Below, piece after piece: positions 35,741 through 44,683 of a DNA stretch of 64,000 bases (its first letter is position 1; each line of letters opens with the position of its first letter). The notes beneath the pieces are model-generated. The model made no database searches, was not told the origin of the DNA, and worked only from the letters and a program-made list of their open reading frames with translations. A program made the translations under genes and the position numbers. The stretch lies in NCBI GenBank assembly GCA_041398225.1, contig JAWKVD010000010.1, positions 62,001 to 126,000 of the forward strand, given 5' to 3'. The DNA is from JAWKVD01 sp041398225. Its GTDB lineage: Bacteria > Pseudomonadota > Alphaproteobacteria > Caulobacterales > Hyphomonadaceae.

Positions 35741-36714
35741 GCGAAACGCCCCAAGACAAGGCGACCCGCTACATCCGCCCGAAAGACGTGGACAATCGCG
35801 CCTCGCGTAGCCAACGCGTGCTTTGGGCGATTGAGGCGTTCTTCTGGGACTGGATTTACTGGAAGCCCATGAAGGCGATGAAGATCGACAAGGCGTCGAA
35901 TCTTGGAGCGAAGATCTTTCGTCTGCTGGGCCCGCTCGCCGGGAGTTCCCACCGCACCGCGACCAGGAATCTCCAGCTCGCCTTCCCACATTGGACCGAA
36001 CAACAGATAAAGGCCTGCGCCCTCGCGACCTGGGAGAACTTTGGACGCATAGCCGGTGAACTGCCGCACCTGGCTGAGATGCGGGAAGACGGACCGGATC
36101 CGCGCATCGTGGTGACGGGGGACGAACACCTTCGGCCTTTTCTGACCGCAGGAAAGCCGGTGGTGTACATTTCCGGTCACTTGGCGAACTGGGAGGTGAT
36201 GATAACCACCGTGATTCATCGCGCGCCCGATAGCGAGATCACCTATCGATCAGTCAACAACCCGCACATCGACCGGTGCATCGCCGAAAATCGTCTCTCG
36301 ACCGGTGTCCGTAAACTGGCGGCCAAAGGCATCGGCACACGCGACCTGATGCGCGCCTTGTCGACGGGACGGTCGATCGCGCTGATGAACGATCAGAAGT
36401 TCAACCAGGGGATACCCGTCCCGCTGTTTGGATATAACGCGATGACGGCGCCTGGCCCGACACGGCTGGCGCTGAAATACGGCGCCCCCATCTTCCTGTT
36501 CGCCTGCCGGCGCACCGGCCCGGGACGCTACGCTGTCGATATCCATCCACCCCACTGGCCCGACACGGAACTGCCGCTGGACGAAGCCGTCGAGAAGTCT
36601 GTCCGTTTCATCAACGCCTGGATGGAGGACCGCATCCGCGAAGCGCCAGAACAATGGTTCTGGCAGCACAACCGCTGGCCCAAAACAGCCTGGAAAGAAG
36701 CCGGCGTGACCTGA
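35737..36714 (+). CDS. LpxL/LpxM-family lipid A late acyltransferase
   Basis: A 325-residue LPLAT protein with the HX4E catalytic motif HLANWE near residue 150, MNDQKFNQGIPVPLFGYNAMTAPGPTRLAL (given from ~225), and C-terminal PEQWFWQHNRWP. An N-terminal helix precedes IYWKPMKAM. The enzyme should add a secondary acyl chain to Kdo2-lipid IVA. Which of the LpxL/LpxM steps it performs cannot be decided. It closes the DUF374-waaA-lpxK-acyltransferase operon. Confidence 0.9.
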   Translation: MSETPQDKATRYIRPKDVDNRASRSQRVLWAIEAFFWDWIYWKPMKAMKIDKASNLGAKIFRLLGPLAGSSHRTATRNLQLAFPHWTEQQIKACALATWENFGRIAGELPHLAEMREDGPDPRIVVTGDEHLRPFLTAGKPVVYISGHLANWEVMITTVIHRAPDSEITYRSVNNPHIDRCIAENRLSTGVRKLAAKGIGTRDLMRALSTGRSIALMNDQKFNQGIPVPLFGYNAMTAPGPTRLALKYGAPIFLFACRRTGPGRYAVDIHPPHWPDTELPLDEAVEKSVRFINAWMEDRIREAPEQWFWQHNRWPKTAWKEAGVT

Positions 36715-36786
36715 AAGGTCGAACCGGTCTCGCGTTGTTCTCAAAGACAGATTGGCCCCGCCCGCATTGATCGGGTCCTGCTGACC

Positions 36787-37758
36787 CTAGTCTCCGCCCA
36801 GTTCGGATGGATCGAGCTTCAAGAGCAACATCGGGTCCAACCAGATGTCGCCCCCCCGGTCGCTCTCCAGCGGGTTGCGATACTTGATCCCCCAATGAAC
36901 ATGCGGGCCCGTCACTCGACCGGTCGCACCGGACAGCCCCAAAAGTTCGCCCTGCGCCACAACGTCTCCGGCCGACACGTCAATGCGCGACATATGCATT
37001 GTCACCGACACAAGCCCGTTGCCGATATCGAGGAACACGGCTCCGCCTTCGTAGAAAAGGTCAGGGTCCGCGAGCAGAACCGTACCACCCATGGGCGCGT
37101 GAATTTCAGTGCCCGTGGGCACCGCGATGTCGGTGCCGTGATGAACGCTCTCCCGCCCATTGCATTCGCTGGTCTTGGGCTTGTAGGTGCGCGTCTTTCC
37201 AAACGAGGAAATTGAATAAGCCGCATCGCTTGCCTCTACCGGCCGCAAAAGCGCGAACGGTTCGAGTCGGTCATGAAATGACTTGAGCGCCTTGTCCTTC
37301 TTCACCCAGCTGACTTCGGCCTTGCGCTGATCCGCAGGATTCTGCGGAGAGATTTTCCCACAGTCCATCGACAGGACCGATTTGTCGTCATGACGCCCCA
37401 GCACCTCAACAGTCGCGGAGGTCGCATCGAGACGATATCCCACCGGAAGCTGCGGTTTGACTTTCAGGTCGATCACCGCCGGGGACCGCTGCCTCAGATC
37501 AAGGCCGACCACAGCGAACCCCGTTGAGTCCGCAACAGTGACCACCTTGCCGTCGAGCGTAAGGGCGGCGTCCGGAGGGGCCTTGCAGAGTACCGCGCCG
37601 CCTTGCGTAGCCTGGGGCTGACACACCACGTGCGGGAAATCCGGTTCTGCGACCTCCGGGTGGTTTGGCGCGGCGGTCGCAGGCGACACGGCCTCCTGCC
37701 CGTTGGCGACCGCGCACGCGGCCAACGCCAACATCCCGGAAACGATGTAAGCCCGCAT
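36787..37758 (-). CDS. Exported M23 (LytM-like) peptidase
   Basis: A 323-residue protein. An N-terminal signal ends near a lipobox-like LAAC, so it could be a lipoprotein. A ~150-residue beta-rich region with paired Cys (VVCQP, VLCKA) precedes the M23 domain at ~190-300: HHGTDIAVPTGT (zinc His and Asp), MHMSR, and GPHVHWGI (HxH). All catalytic residues are present, so it is probably an active peptidoglycan endopeptidase. The HVHWG ending resembles NlpD/Mep-type domains. It is convergent with the LpxL operon. Confidence 0.9.
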   Translation of the reverse strand: MRAYIVSGMLALAACAVANGQEAVSPATAAPNHPEVAEPDFPHVVCQPQATQGGAVLCKAPPDAALTLDGKVVTVADSTGFAVVGLDLRQRSPAVIDLKVKPQLPVGYRLDATSATVEVLGRHDDKSVLSMDCGKISPQNPADQRKAEVSWVKKDKALKSFHDRLEPFALLRPVEASDAAYSISSFGKTRTYKPKTSECNGRESVHHGTDIAVPTGTEIHAPMGGTVLLADPDLFYEGGAVFLDIGNGLVSVTMHMSRIDVSAGDVVAQGELLGLSGATGRVTGPHVHWGIKYRNPLESDRGGDIWLDPMLLLKLDPSELGGD

Positions 37759-37765
37759 CAGCGCC

Positions 37766-37987
37766 TCAGCTCTCTTCGTTCAACTGCTTCCAACGGATCA
37801 ACGCCGCCTCAGCGTCAAAATAGGGCTCTTGCCGATCGACATTCCAGTACCGCAGGTCTTCCAGCGGAATACGCCTTTTCGTAACCGCGCAGATCACGAA
37901 ACGACCATGCCGCAAGACCTCGAGGTCATTATCCAGATATCGAAGCTTCGCCTCACCCGGCAGACCGCCGCCTGTCACCGCATCCAT
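37766..37987 (-). CDS. DUF2093 protein
   Basis: A 73-residue protein matching the small alphaproteobacterial DUF2093 family: LRYLDNDLEVLRHGRFVICAVTKRRIPLEDLRYWNVDRQEPY. Function is unknown. It ends seven bases before the M23 gene start on the same strand and may be cotranscribed. Confidence 0.87.
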   Translation of the reverse strand: MDAVTGGGLPGEAKLRYLDNDLEVLRHGRFVICAVTKRRIPLEDLRYWNVDRQEPYFDAEAALIRWKQLNEES

Positions 37988-38053
37988 ATCGCAATCCCTT
38001 TCATGAGGGCGCGAGAATACGCCATTTGAGGACCAACGTCCAAGACGTTGCTG

Positions 38054-39421
38054 CTAGTCGATTTCCTCAAGATGGGAATGCACGCGATTTCGACCCGCCG
38101 ACTTGGCGGCGTAAAGCGCCTCATCGGCACGTTTCAGCAGGGCATCCACGGTCTCGTCCGGCGGTACAATGGTCGCCACGCCGCCGCTCATCGTAACGGC
38201 GAGACTATCGCCATCGCCAATCAAAAACGGCGTCTCGGCTACCGTTTGGCGCAGCCGTTCGGCGGCCGAACTGGCGAACCCCGGCGCCGTATCCGGCATG
38301 ATAATGACGAACTCCTCGCCCCCGTAGCGACAGGCCAGGTCCGTCGGCCGCACATGCTCTCGCATCCGCCGCCCAAACTCTCGCAGCACATCGTCGCCGG
38401 CGCCATGCCCGTAGACGTCATTGATGCGTTTGAAGTGGTCGATATCAACCATCAGGACCGACACGCCCTGCCCGCCCATGTTCGCCCGCTTCACAAACTG
38501 CTCCAGCTGGGCGCGCATGTAGCGACGGTTGTGCAGGCCGGTCAGCTGATCCGTAACGACCAGCTCCAGCGACTGGTCCAGCCGGTTGCGCAGCGCATCC
38601 AGATATCTCTTCTTCCGGATCTGGGTTTTCACCCGCGCGTTCAGCTCCTCGCTATCGATCGGCTTCACGACAATGTCCGAAGCGCCAACCTCGAGCGCAC
38701 GCACGGCGCGCTTTTCATCATCGATATCCGCCACCACGATGATCGGAAGATCGCGCGTCGACTCGGTGGATCGCAGATAAGCGGTCAGGCGGAGACCATC
38801 CAGCTTCTCGTTGGCCAACGACACGATCAACACGTCGACCATCGACGTCGCAAGCCCGATCTGGTTCGCTTCGCCCAACGACATGGGGCGATGCAACGGC
38901 TCCAGATAACGGCAAATCCGTTTAGCCTGGCCCTCGTTCTCGTCCACGACCAGAATACGCGCGGGGTCTGAGCCGCGTCCGCGCGATGCGTTTTCCAGCG
39001 CGCCGATACGAACGCCATTCGCTTCCCGCTTCCGCAGCTCGTCGGCCACGAGTTTGTACTTCGTTAGCGCTCTTACCCGTGACAACAGGATCAGATCATT
39101 CACCGGCTTGGTGAGAAAATCGTCCGCGCCGGCGCCCAGACCGCGCAGACGATCCTGACGCTCATTGAGCGCCGTCACCATAACCACAGGAATATGTTCG
39201 GTGCGCGGATCGGCCTTGAGTTCGCGACACGCCTCAACCCCGTCCATCCGAGGCATCATGACGTCCATCAGGATGACATCAGGCTCCTCGGCGATCGCGC
39301 GCTCAATCGCCTCCTGGCCGTCGGCCGCCTGAATGACGTGGAAGTACTCATTGCTGAGCTTCGCATGCAACAGCTTGCGATTGGCCTCTATGTCATCGAC
39401 GACGAGAACGCGCGCACTCAT
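38054..39421 (-). CDS. pleD: PleD-type response regulator diguanylate cyclase
   Basis: A 455-residue protein with two receiver domains and a GGDEF domain, the PleD architecture. REC1 has DD (LVVDDIEANR), the phospho-Asp in VILMDVMMPRMDG and Lys in FLTKPVND. REC2 (~155-275) lacks a normal phospho-acceptor (it reads DVLIVSLANE) and serves as dimerisation adaptor. The cyclase has MVDIDHFKRINDVYGHGAGD and the active-site GGEEF, with the product-inhibition RxxD site RPTD six residues before it. It makes c-di-GMP, controlling polarity, motility and the cell cycle. It follows divK with a 4-base overlap, as in Caulobacter. Confidence 0.95.
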   Translation of the reverse strand: MSARVLVVDDIEANRKLLHAKLSNEYFHVIQAADGQEAIERAIAEEPDVILMDVMMPRMDGVEACRELKADPRTEHIPVVMVTALNERQDRLRGLGAGADDFLTKPVNDLILLSRVRALTKYKLVADELRKREANGVRIGALENASRGRGSDPARILVVDENEGQAKRICRYLEPLHRPMSLGEANQIGLATSMVDVLIVSLANEKLDGLRLTAYLRSTESTRDLPIIVVADIDDEKRAVRALEVGASDIVVKPIDSEELNARVKTQIRKKRYLDALRNRLDQSLELVVTDQLTGLHNRRYMRAQLEQFVKRANMGGQGVSVLMVDIDHFKRINDVYGHGAGDDVLREFGRRMREHVRPTDLACRYGGEEFVIIMPDTAPGFASSAAERLRQTVAETPFLIGDGDSLAVTMSGGVATIVPPDETVDALLKRADEALYAAKSAGRNRVHSHLEEID

Positions 39422-39831
39422 GCACCGACCTTTCTCGGCGCAGATGAGGTCCGTCCGCTGGTGAGTTTCCGAACGGTCTCGATGAACGGCATCATCTGGA
39501 TCGGCTTCGCCATATAGGCTTCACATCCGGCCTCCCGAACGAGCTTCTCGTCCTGCCGCATGGCGAACGCGGTAACAGCCATGATCGGGATGCCCGCGAT
39601 CGAAGAATCGTCCTTGATCCAGCGGGTGAGATCTAGGCCCGAGACCTCGGGCAACTGGATGTCCATAATGATGAGATCGGGATGATGCTCGCGCGCAAGA
39701 TCGACGGCCTTGAGCCCATCCCGGCTCTTGACCGTTTCAAATCCATAGGCGTCGAGGAGGTCGCAGAAGAGCTTCATGTTAAGCTCATTGTCCTCGACCA
39801 CCAGGACCTTCTTTGAGGACGGCTCCGCCAT
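39418..39831 (-). CDS. divK: Single-domain response regulator DivK
   Basis: A 137-residue receiver-only protein. KVLVVEDNELNMKLFCDLLDAYGFET, LIIMDIQLPEVSGLDLTRWIK (with phospho-Asp), AVTAFAMRQDEKLVREAGCEAYMAKPI and the lack of any output domain match Caulobacter DivK closely. DivK links the DivJ and PleC kinases to CckA and so to CtrA. It shares a 4-base overlap with pleD downstream. A possible CtrA site lies ~70 bases upstream of the start. Confidence 0.94.
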   Translation of the reverse strand: MAEPSSKKVLVVEDNELNMKLFCDLLDAYGFETVKSRDGLKAVDLAREHHPDLIIMDIQLPEVSGLDLTRWIKDDSSIAGIPIMAVTAFAMRQDEKLVREAGCEAYMAKPIQMMPFIETVRKLTSGRTSSAPRKVGA

Positions 39832-39897
39832 TCGTCCTTCACATATCCTGCTGGCGGGTTGATTCCCGCTTCGCTAACTTACGTAGGCCCCATTGTG

Positions 39898-39912
39898 TTA
39901 ATCCCGCTTTGA
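39898..39912 (-). promoter_or_regulatory. Candidate CtrA-binding site upstream of divK
   Basis: On the minus strand the sequence reads TCAA, seven bases, then TTAAC, against the CtrA consensus TTAA-N7-TTAAC (one mismatch). It lies 67-81 bases upstream of the divK start, where CtrA often acts, and divK is CtrA-controlled in Caulobacter. One near-match is expected by chance in a window this size; its position is the main argument. Confidence 0.4.
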
Positions 39913-40019
39913 CGGTCTGCGGCGGATTTCCGCTGGTCCAAGGCGCAATTTCGGCGAAATTCCAACGGACGGCGCCGAATATCCCGGTAGCCGCCCCGAA
40001 CGGCGAAAGACAGCGGCGC

Positions 40020-41372
40020 GTGAACGCCTCATTGCCTTGTAACGATAGAGAAATTCCTTCGCTGTGTCGCGATTGCCTAAACGGCTTCACGACGGCGGCC
40101 ACAATCGCCGTCAAGCGCAATGATGGAACGCTATGTCCCCAGTGCGGTTCACCGCGCATCGTCTCTCATCCGAGACTCCTGGACCTGTCCGTCGCCCACA
40201 TCGATTGTGATGCATTCTACGCAGCTATTGAAAAGCGCGACAATCCGGCGCTTGCAGCGCGGCCCGTCATCGTCGGAGGCGGAAAACGCGGTGTTGTTTC
40301 AACCTGTTGCTACATCGCCCGAACCTTCGGGGTGCGCTCCGCCATGCCGATGTTCAAGGCTCTGAAGGCCTGCCCGGACGCTGTGGTGATCAAACCCCGC
40401 ATGGATGTCTACGCCCGCGAGGGACGAGTGATTCGCGACATGATGAAGGAACTCACGCCGCTGGTGGAGCCCGTTTCAATTGATGAAGCCTATCTCGACC
40501 TGGCGGGCACCGAAGCCCTGCATGGCGCACGACCGGCGACCATGCTCATGAAGCTTCAGAAACGCGTCGAAGCGGAGCTACAGCTCACAATCTCCGTGGG
40601 GCTGGCCTCAAACAAGTTCCTCGCCAAAACCGCCTCCGAGGCGGACAAGCCACGCGGTTTCTTTGTGCTGTCGCTCGATGAAGCGCCGGCTTATCTCGCG
40701 CCTCGGTCAGTGCGGGTTATTGGCGGCGTGGGCCCCGCCATGGCCGCCAGGTTAGAGCGCGCTGGCGTTCGCACAGTCGGCGATATCCAGAGCCGCGGAG
40801 ATCGCGAAATGCGGCGACTGTTTGGAGACACAGGACACTGGCTGAATGAGCTGGCCTTCGGTCGTCACAACCGCAAGGTGACGCCCGACGGCGACCGAAG
40901 AAGCGTATCTTCTGAGACCACGTTCATTGAAGACATTTCAGACGCTCAAACGCTCGAGAACATCCTCTGGAAACTCTGCCAACGCACAGCGGACCGCGCC
41001 AAGGAGGCCGGCGTCGAGGGACGCGTCGTCACACTCAAGCTCAAGACCGCAGCATTCCAGACCGTCACCCGCCGCGTCTCGCTACGCGAAAGCACTCAGC
41101 TCGCGAATGTGCTCTTCCGAACAGCCAAGGAACTGCTGCGCAAGGAAGCGACAGGCGCGAAGTACCGGCTGATTGGCGTCGGCCTCTCCGATTTGTCCAA
41201 CGCTCATGCCGATGCCGCCGACCTCGCGGATCCGCTGGCGCTGAAACGCGCAAGGGCCGAACGCGCCTCGGACACCGCTCGCAAGCGGTTTGGCTCCGAT
41301 GCCGTAATGACCGGACGAGGCGTCCGCCCCCGCCGGGATGATGATTCGGGAAACGGCAAGAAAGGCTCCTGA
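40020..41372 (+). CDS. dinB: DNA polymerase IV (Y family) with N-terminal zinc finger
   Basis: A ~450-residue translesion polymerase. The catalytic part has AHIDCDAFYAAIEKR, SIDEAYLDLAG, SVGLASNKFLAKTASEADKP, the helix-hairpin-helix GGVGPAMAARLERAGV and a little-finger domain. N-terminal to it is a CRDC...CPQCGSPR zinc finger in ~35 residues, an extension I recall from alphaproteobacterial DinB proteins. The start is uncertain: GTG 40020 is used, TTG 40032 is close, and there is no convincing ribosome site. No standard alphaproteobacterial LexA box (GTTC-N7-GTTC) is visible upstream. Confidence 0.92.
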   Translation: MNASLPCNDREIPSLCRDCLNGFTTAATIAVKRNDGTLCPQCGSPRIVSHPRLLDLSVAHIDCDAFYAAIEKRDNPALAARPVIVGGGKRGVVSTCCYIARTFGVRSAMPMFKALKACPDAVVIKPRMDVYAREGRVIRDMMKELTPLVEPVSIDEAYLDLAGTEALHGARPATMLMKLQKRVEAELQLTISVGLASNKFLAKTASEADKPRGFFVLSLDEAPAYLAPRSVRVIGGVGPAMAARLERAGVRTVGDIQSRGDREMRRLFGDTGHWLNELAFGRHNRKVTPDGDRRSVSSETTFIEDISDAQTLENILWKLCQRTADRAKEAGVEGRVVTLKLKTAAFQTVTRRVSLRESTQLANVLFRTAKELLRKEATGAKYRLIGVGLSDLSNAHADAADLADPLALKRARAERASDTARKRFGSDAVMTGRGVRPRRDDDSGNGKKGS

Positions 41373-41447
41373 CACGCCGCCCTCCATTGACCCCGCCTCC
41401 CGCACACCTAGACATGCGGCCACGGACTGCATGCAAGGAGACACGCC

Positions 41448-41903
41448 ATGCCTGTTACGGAACGCCTGAAGGCTGCTGGAATCGAACTCCCCGAGCCGCG
41501 TTCGCCGGTGGCGAACTACGTACCCTACGTGATCAGCGGAAACCTGCTTTTCATCTCCGGACAGGTCTCCAACGGCCCCAACGGGCTGGTAACCGGACGT
41601 CTGGGAGAAACACTGGACCTGGAACAGGGCCAGGCCGCCGCCCGCCTGTGTGCAATCAATCTCCTCGCCCAGATCAAGGCGGCGCTTGGCGATCTGGACC
41701 GCGTGACACGCGTGGTGAAACTCGGCGGCTTTGTCTCATGCGCCCCCTCATTCACCGACATCCCGAAAGTCGTGAACGGCTGCTCGGACGTGTTCGTGGA
41801 GGTCTTCGGCGAGGTCGGCCGTCATGCCCGTTCCGCAGTCGCATGCCCGGTCCTGCCGCTCGGCGCCGCCGTAGAAGTGGACGCAGTGATCGAGTTTGGC
41901 TAG
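41448..41903 (+). CDS. RidA-family enamine/imine deaminase
   Basis: A 151-residue protein with the YjgF/RidA-like fold: NYVPYVISGNLLFISGQVSNGPNG, the central AARLCAINLLAQIKAALGDLDRVTRVVKLGGFV, and the substrate-binding Arg in GRHARSAVACPVLPLGAAVEVDAVIEF. The sequence belongs to the longer YjgH/group with LKAAGIELPEPRSPVANY. An AAGGAGA lies ten bases upstream. Probably hydrolyses reactive enamines; exact substrate unknown. Confidence 0.88.
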   Translation: MPVTERLKAAGIELPEPRSPVANYVPYVISGNLLFISGQVSNGPNGLVTGRLGETLDLEQGQAAARLCAINLLAQIKAALGDLDRVTRVVKLGGFVSCAPSFTDIPKVVNGCSDVFVEVFGEVGRHARSAVACPVLPLGAAVEVDAVIEFG

Positions 41904-41973
41904 CGGCCCTCGAAATCCCCGCCGAATGGACGATATAGTCATGTAATACGTCCTGTCCGCCGGGAGTCCGAGA

Positions 41974-43227
41974 GTGCCAGACGACGCCAACGACGACCCC
42001 CGAAACAATCGGGTAGCGGCCGGCGGTCAGCACGAAGTGTCTCTCTCTATCGCGGAGGGCATGGCCGGCATTGATCGCGAAAGCTGGAACGCGGTGGCGA
42101 ACCCTGCAGGCCTTCCCTACGATCCGTTTCTCGACTGGGATTTTCTCGAGGCGCTCGAAGCCACCGGCTGTGCGTCACCCCACACGGGCTGGACGCCTAG
42201 GCACATTCTTGTGCGTGACACCGAGGGACACCTCTTGGGAGCCGCTCCAGTCTACGTAAAGCCGCACTCTCGCGGCGAATTCGTCTTCGATCACGCATGG
42301 GCCGACGCGCTCGAACGGGCGGGCGGGCGATACTATCCCAAACTGCTATGCGCTGTGCCGTTCACCCCGGCGACCGGACGCCGCCTCCTGGCTCTCACGG
42401 GGCCGCACGAACTCGCGGTAAAACGCCTGCTGATCGAGACCGCCATTCAGCTTTGCCAGACGTCAAACCTGTCCTCCGCACACTTCAATTTTCTTGGCAC
42501 AGATGACGCAACGCTTGCGGAGAGCGTCGGCCTGCTCCCACGCACCGACCAGCAGTACCATTGGTTCAACCGCGGCTATCAGAGCTTCGATGATTTCCTT
42601 GGCGCGCTGTCCTCTCGCAAGCGCAAGATGCTGCGCAAGGAGCGCGCCGCAGCCGAAAGTGACGTAACGATCAAGCGCCTCTCCGGCCCCGATCTCCGGA
42701 CAGAACATTGGGACGCATTTTTCAAATTCTACATGAACACCGGCAACCGCAAGTGGGGCTCGCCCTACCTCAACCGCGACTTCTTTCAGTTACTGCATGA
42801 ACGCATCGCGCACCGCGTCCTGCTCGTGCTCGCCTACAATGACGGCGAGCCGATCGCCGGAGCGCTCAACCTTATCGGATCCGACACGCTCTACGGTCGC
42901 TACTGGGGTCGCACGGTCGACATTCCCTTCCTGCACTTTGAAGTATGCTACTATCAAGCGATAGAGCATGCGATCGACGCAAAGCTCGATCGCGTTGAGG
43001 CCGGGGCTCAGGGCGACCATAAACTGGCGCGCGGATACGAACCTGTGACCACGCGCTCAGCACACTGGATCGCTCACCCGGGTCTTCGAGAAGCCGTCGC
43101 AAGATATCTCGACAGCGAGCGCGAGATGGTCGAGGACAATATCGAAACGCTCGCGGCCTACACACCCTTTCGCAAGGACGCACGGTCCCTCGAAGAGGCG
43201 GCGCGAAATGCAGAGGAGGAATTCTGA
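41974..43227 (+). CDS. DUF482/GNAT-like peptidogalycan-type protein
   Basis: A 417-residue protein starting at GTG 41974 (GGGAG upstream). The order PFLDWDFLEALEATGC, HILVRDTEGHLLGAAPVYVK, KLLCAVPFTPATGRRLL, QQYHWFNRGYQSFDDFLGALSSRKRKMLRKER (from ~190), and GALNLIGSDTLYGRYWG matches the DUF482 (FemAB-related) family with its acyl-CoA/aminoacyl-transferase-like fold. It is followed by the HIT gene with a one-base overlap (TGATG). This DUF482-HIT pairing is common in alphaproteobacteria, but the substrate is unknown. Confidence 0.87.
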   Translation: MPDDANDDPRNNRVAAGGQHEVSLSIAEGMAGIDRESWNAVANPAGLPYDPFLDWDFLEALEATGCASPHTGWTPRHILVRDTEGHLLGAAPVYVKPHSRGEFVFDHAWADALERAGGRYYPKLLCAVPFTPATGRRLLALTGPHELAVKRLLIETAIQLCQTSNLSSAHFNFLGTDDATLAESVGLLPRTDQQYHWFNRGYQSFDDFLGALSSRKRKMLRKERAAAESDVTIKRLSGPDLRTEHWDAFFKFYMNTGNRKWGSPYLNRDFFQLLHERIAHRVLLVLAYNDGEPIAGALNLIGSDTLYGRYWGRTVDIPFLHFEVCYYQAIEHAIDAKLDRVEAGAQGDHKLARGYEPVTTRSAHWIAHPGLREAVARYLDSEREMVEDNIETLAAYTPFRKDARSLEEAARNAEEEF

Positions 43228-43667
43228 TGAGCCTTGAGGGCGCCTACGAGGGCGACAACATCTTCGCCAAGATTCTTCGTGGCGGAGCGCCCTGCGTGAA
43301 AGTGACTGAAGATGATGACACGCTGGTCTTCATGGACATCTTTCCGCAGAGCCCGGGCCATTGTCTCGTGATCCCGAAAAACGTTCAGGCCCGCAATCTG
43401 CTCGATTGCCCACCTGAACGCCTCGGCCCTCTGTTCACTCGGGTGCAGGCCGTTGCGCAAGCCGTGACAAAGGCGCTTTCGCCCGACGGCGTGGTCGTGA
43501 CGCAATTCAACGGCGCGCCGGCTGGACAAACCGTGTTCCACCTGCACGTCCATATCATTCCACGATACGACAACCTGCCCTTGGCCGGTCATGGTCATGG
43601 CAAAATGGCGGACATGGACGCTCTTCGCAGCCAAGCCGATCGCATCGCCGCCGCCATGAACACATAG
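43227..43667 (+). CDS. HIT-family nucleotide hydrolase
   Basis: A 146-residue HIT protein with the triad motif HLHVHIIP. DNIFAKILRGGAPCVKVTEDD and DIFPQSPGHCLVIPK are typical of the Hint/YcfF branch that cleaves aminoacyl- or purine-phosphoramidates. Coupled to the DUF482 gene by TGATG. Confidence 0.92.
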   Translation: MSLEGAYEGDNIFAKILRGGAPCVKVTEDDDTLVFMDIFPQSPGHCLVIPKNVQARNLLDCPPERLGPLFTRVQAVAQAVTKALSPDGVVVTQFNGAPAGQTVFHLHVHIIPRYDNLPLAGHGHGKMADMDALRSQADRIAAAMNT

Positions 43668-43708
43668 CGACGGCGATATAGATTGACGTGGCCCGGGTCG
43701 CTCCGGTC

Positions 43709-44608
43709 TCAGGCTACCTGTGACCCCTTCTCGAGGATCAACTTCCCGCGCACGAGATTGTCGTAGTCGCCGGAAAGCGCGTGCGTGATCTCGCCCACCT
43801 TGTAGGTGTGGCCAGCCATTTCCACGACCGGCGTAACCTCTGCGGCGGTGCCGGTGATGAAGCACTCGGAGAACGTGCCAAGCTCATCCGGCGTGATGTG
43901 GCGTTCGACCACCTCCCAGCCACGCGCCCTGGCCAAGTCCATGACCGTCCGGCGGGTGATGCCGTCCAGAAAGCAGTCGGCCAGCGGCGTGTGAATTACG
44001 CCGTCGCGCACCAGAAACACGTTGGCGCCCGTCAGCTCCGCGACATAACCGCGATAGTCCAGCATCAGCGCGTCAGCATATCCCTGCGCCTCGGCTTTAT
44101 GCTTGGACAAGGTGCAGATCATATACAGGCCCGACGCCTTTGCGGCCGAGGGGATGGTCTCAGGCGACGGCCGCTTCCAGTCGGACATCGTCACCCGAAT
44201 GCCCTTCATCTTGTCGGCGAAGTAGTTCCCCCACTCCCAGATCGCGACACAACTGCGAATGGTGGCCGACTGCGCCGAAACGCCCATCATCTCCGAACCG
44301 CGCCACGAAAAGGCCCGGACATAGCAATCGGACAATCCGTTCTTCTGCATCAGCTCGTGCTTGATCGAATCAAGCTCCTCGACCGGCACGGGCATTTTGT
44401 ACCCCACCAGTTCAGCCGACTTGTGCAGGCGCTCAGAGTGTTCGCGGCTCTTGAAGACCTCGCCCTCGTAGGCGCGCTCCCCCTCGAATACGCAGGCTCC
44501 ATAGTGCAAAGAGTGGGTCAGTACGTGAATGCGCGCCTCGCGCCAGGGCACGAACTTGCCGTCCAGCCAAATCCAGCCGTCACGGTCATCATAAGGGACA
44601 AAAGCCAT
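43709..44608 (-). CDS. ilvE: Branched-chain amino acid aminotransferase
   Basis: A 299-residue class IV PLP aminotransferase. The start is set at ATG 44608 (MAFVPYDDRDGWIWLDG); the open frame extending to 45055 overlaps the divergent MarR gene and is not used. Features are HVLTHSLHYGACVFEGERAYEG, SAAKASGLYMICTLSKHKA (PLP Lys), MLDYRGYVAELTGANVF and CFLDGITRRTVMDLAR. It transfers amino groups between glutamate and valine, leucine or isoleucine. It is divergent from petP, with only 75 bases between them. Confidence 0.93.
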   Translation of the reverse strand: MAFVPYDDRDGWIWLDGKFVPWREARIHVLTHSLHYGACVFEGERAYEGEVFKSREHSERLHKSAELVGYKMPVPVEELDSIKHELMQKNGLSDCYVRAFSWRGSEMMGVSAQSATIRSCVAIWEWGNYFADKMKGIRVTMSDWKRPSPETIPSAAKASGLYMICTLSKHKAEAQGYADALMLDYRGYVAELTGANVFLVRDGVIHTPLADCFLDGITRRTVMDLARARGWEVVERHITPDELGTFSECFITGTAAEVTPVVEMAGHTYKVGEITHALSGDYDNLVRGKLILEKGSQVA

Positions 44609-44683
44609 CGGAGCGGTTTCCTGATTGTACCAGCTCCGCTCGACACGCTTGAGTTTCGAGCGGGGCTCTTCCATTGTCGGAGC

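Noticed and set aside
39832..40019. LexA box upstream of dinB
   Set aside because: No GTTC-N7-GTTC or GAAC-N7-GAAC arrangement found.
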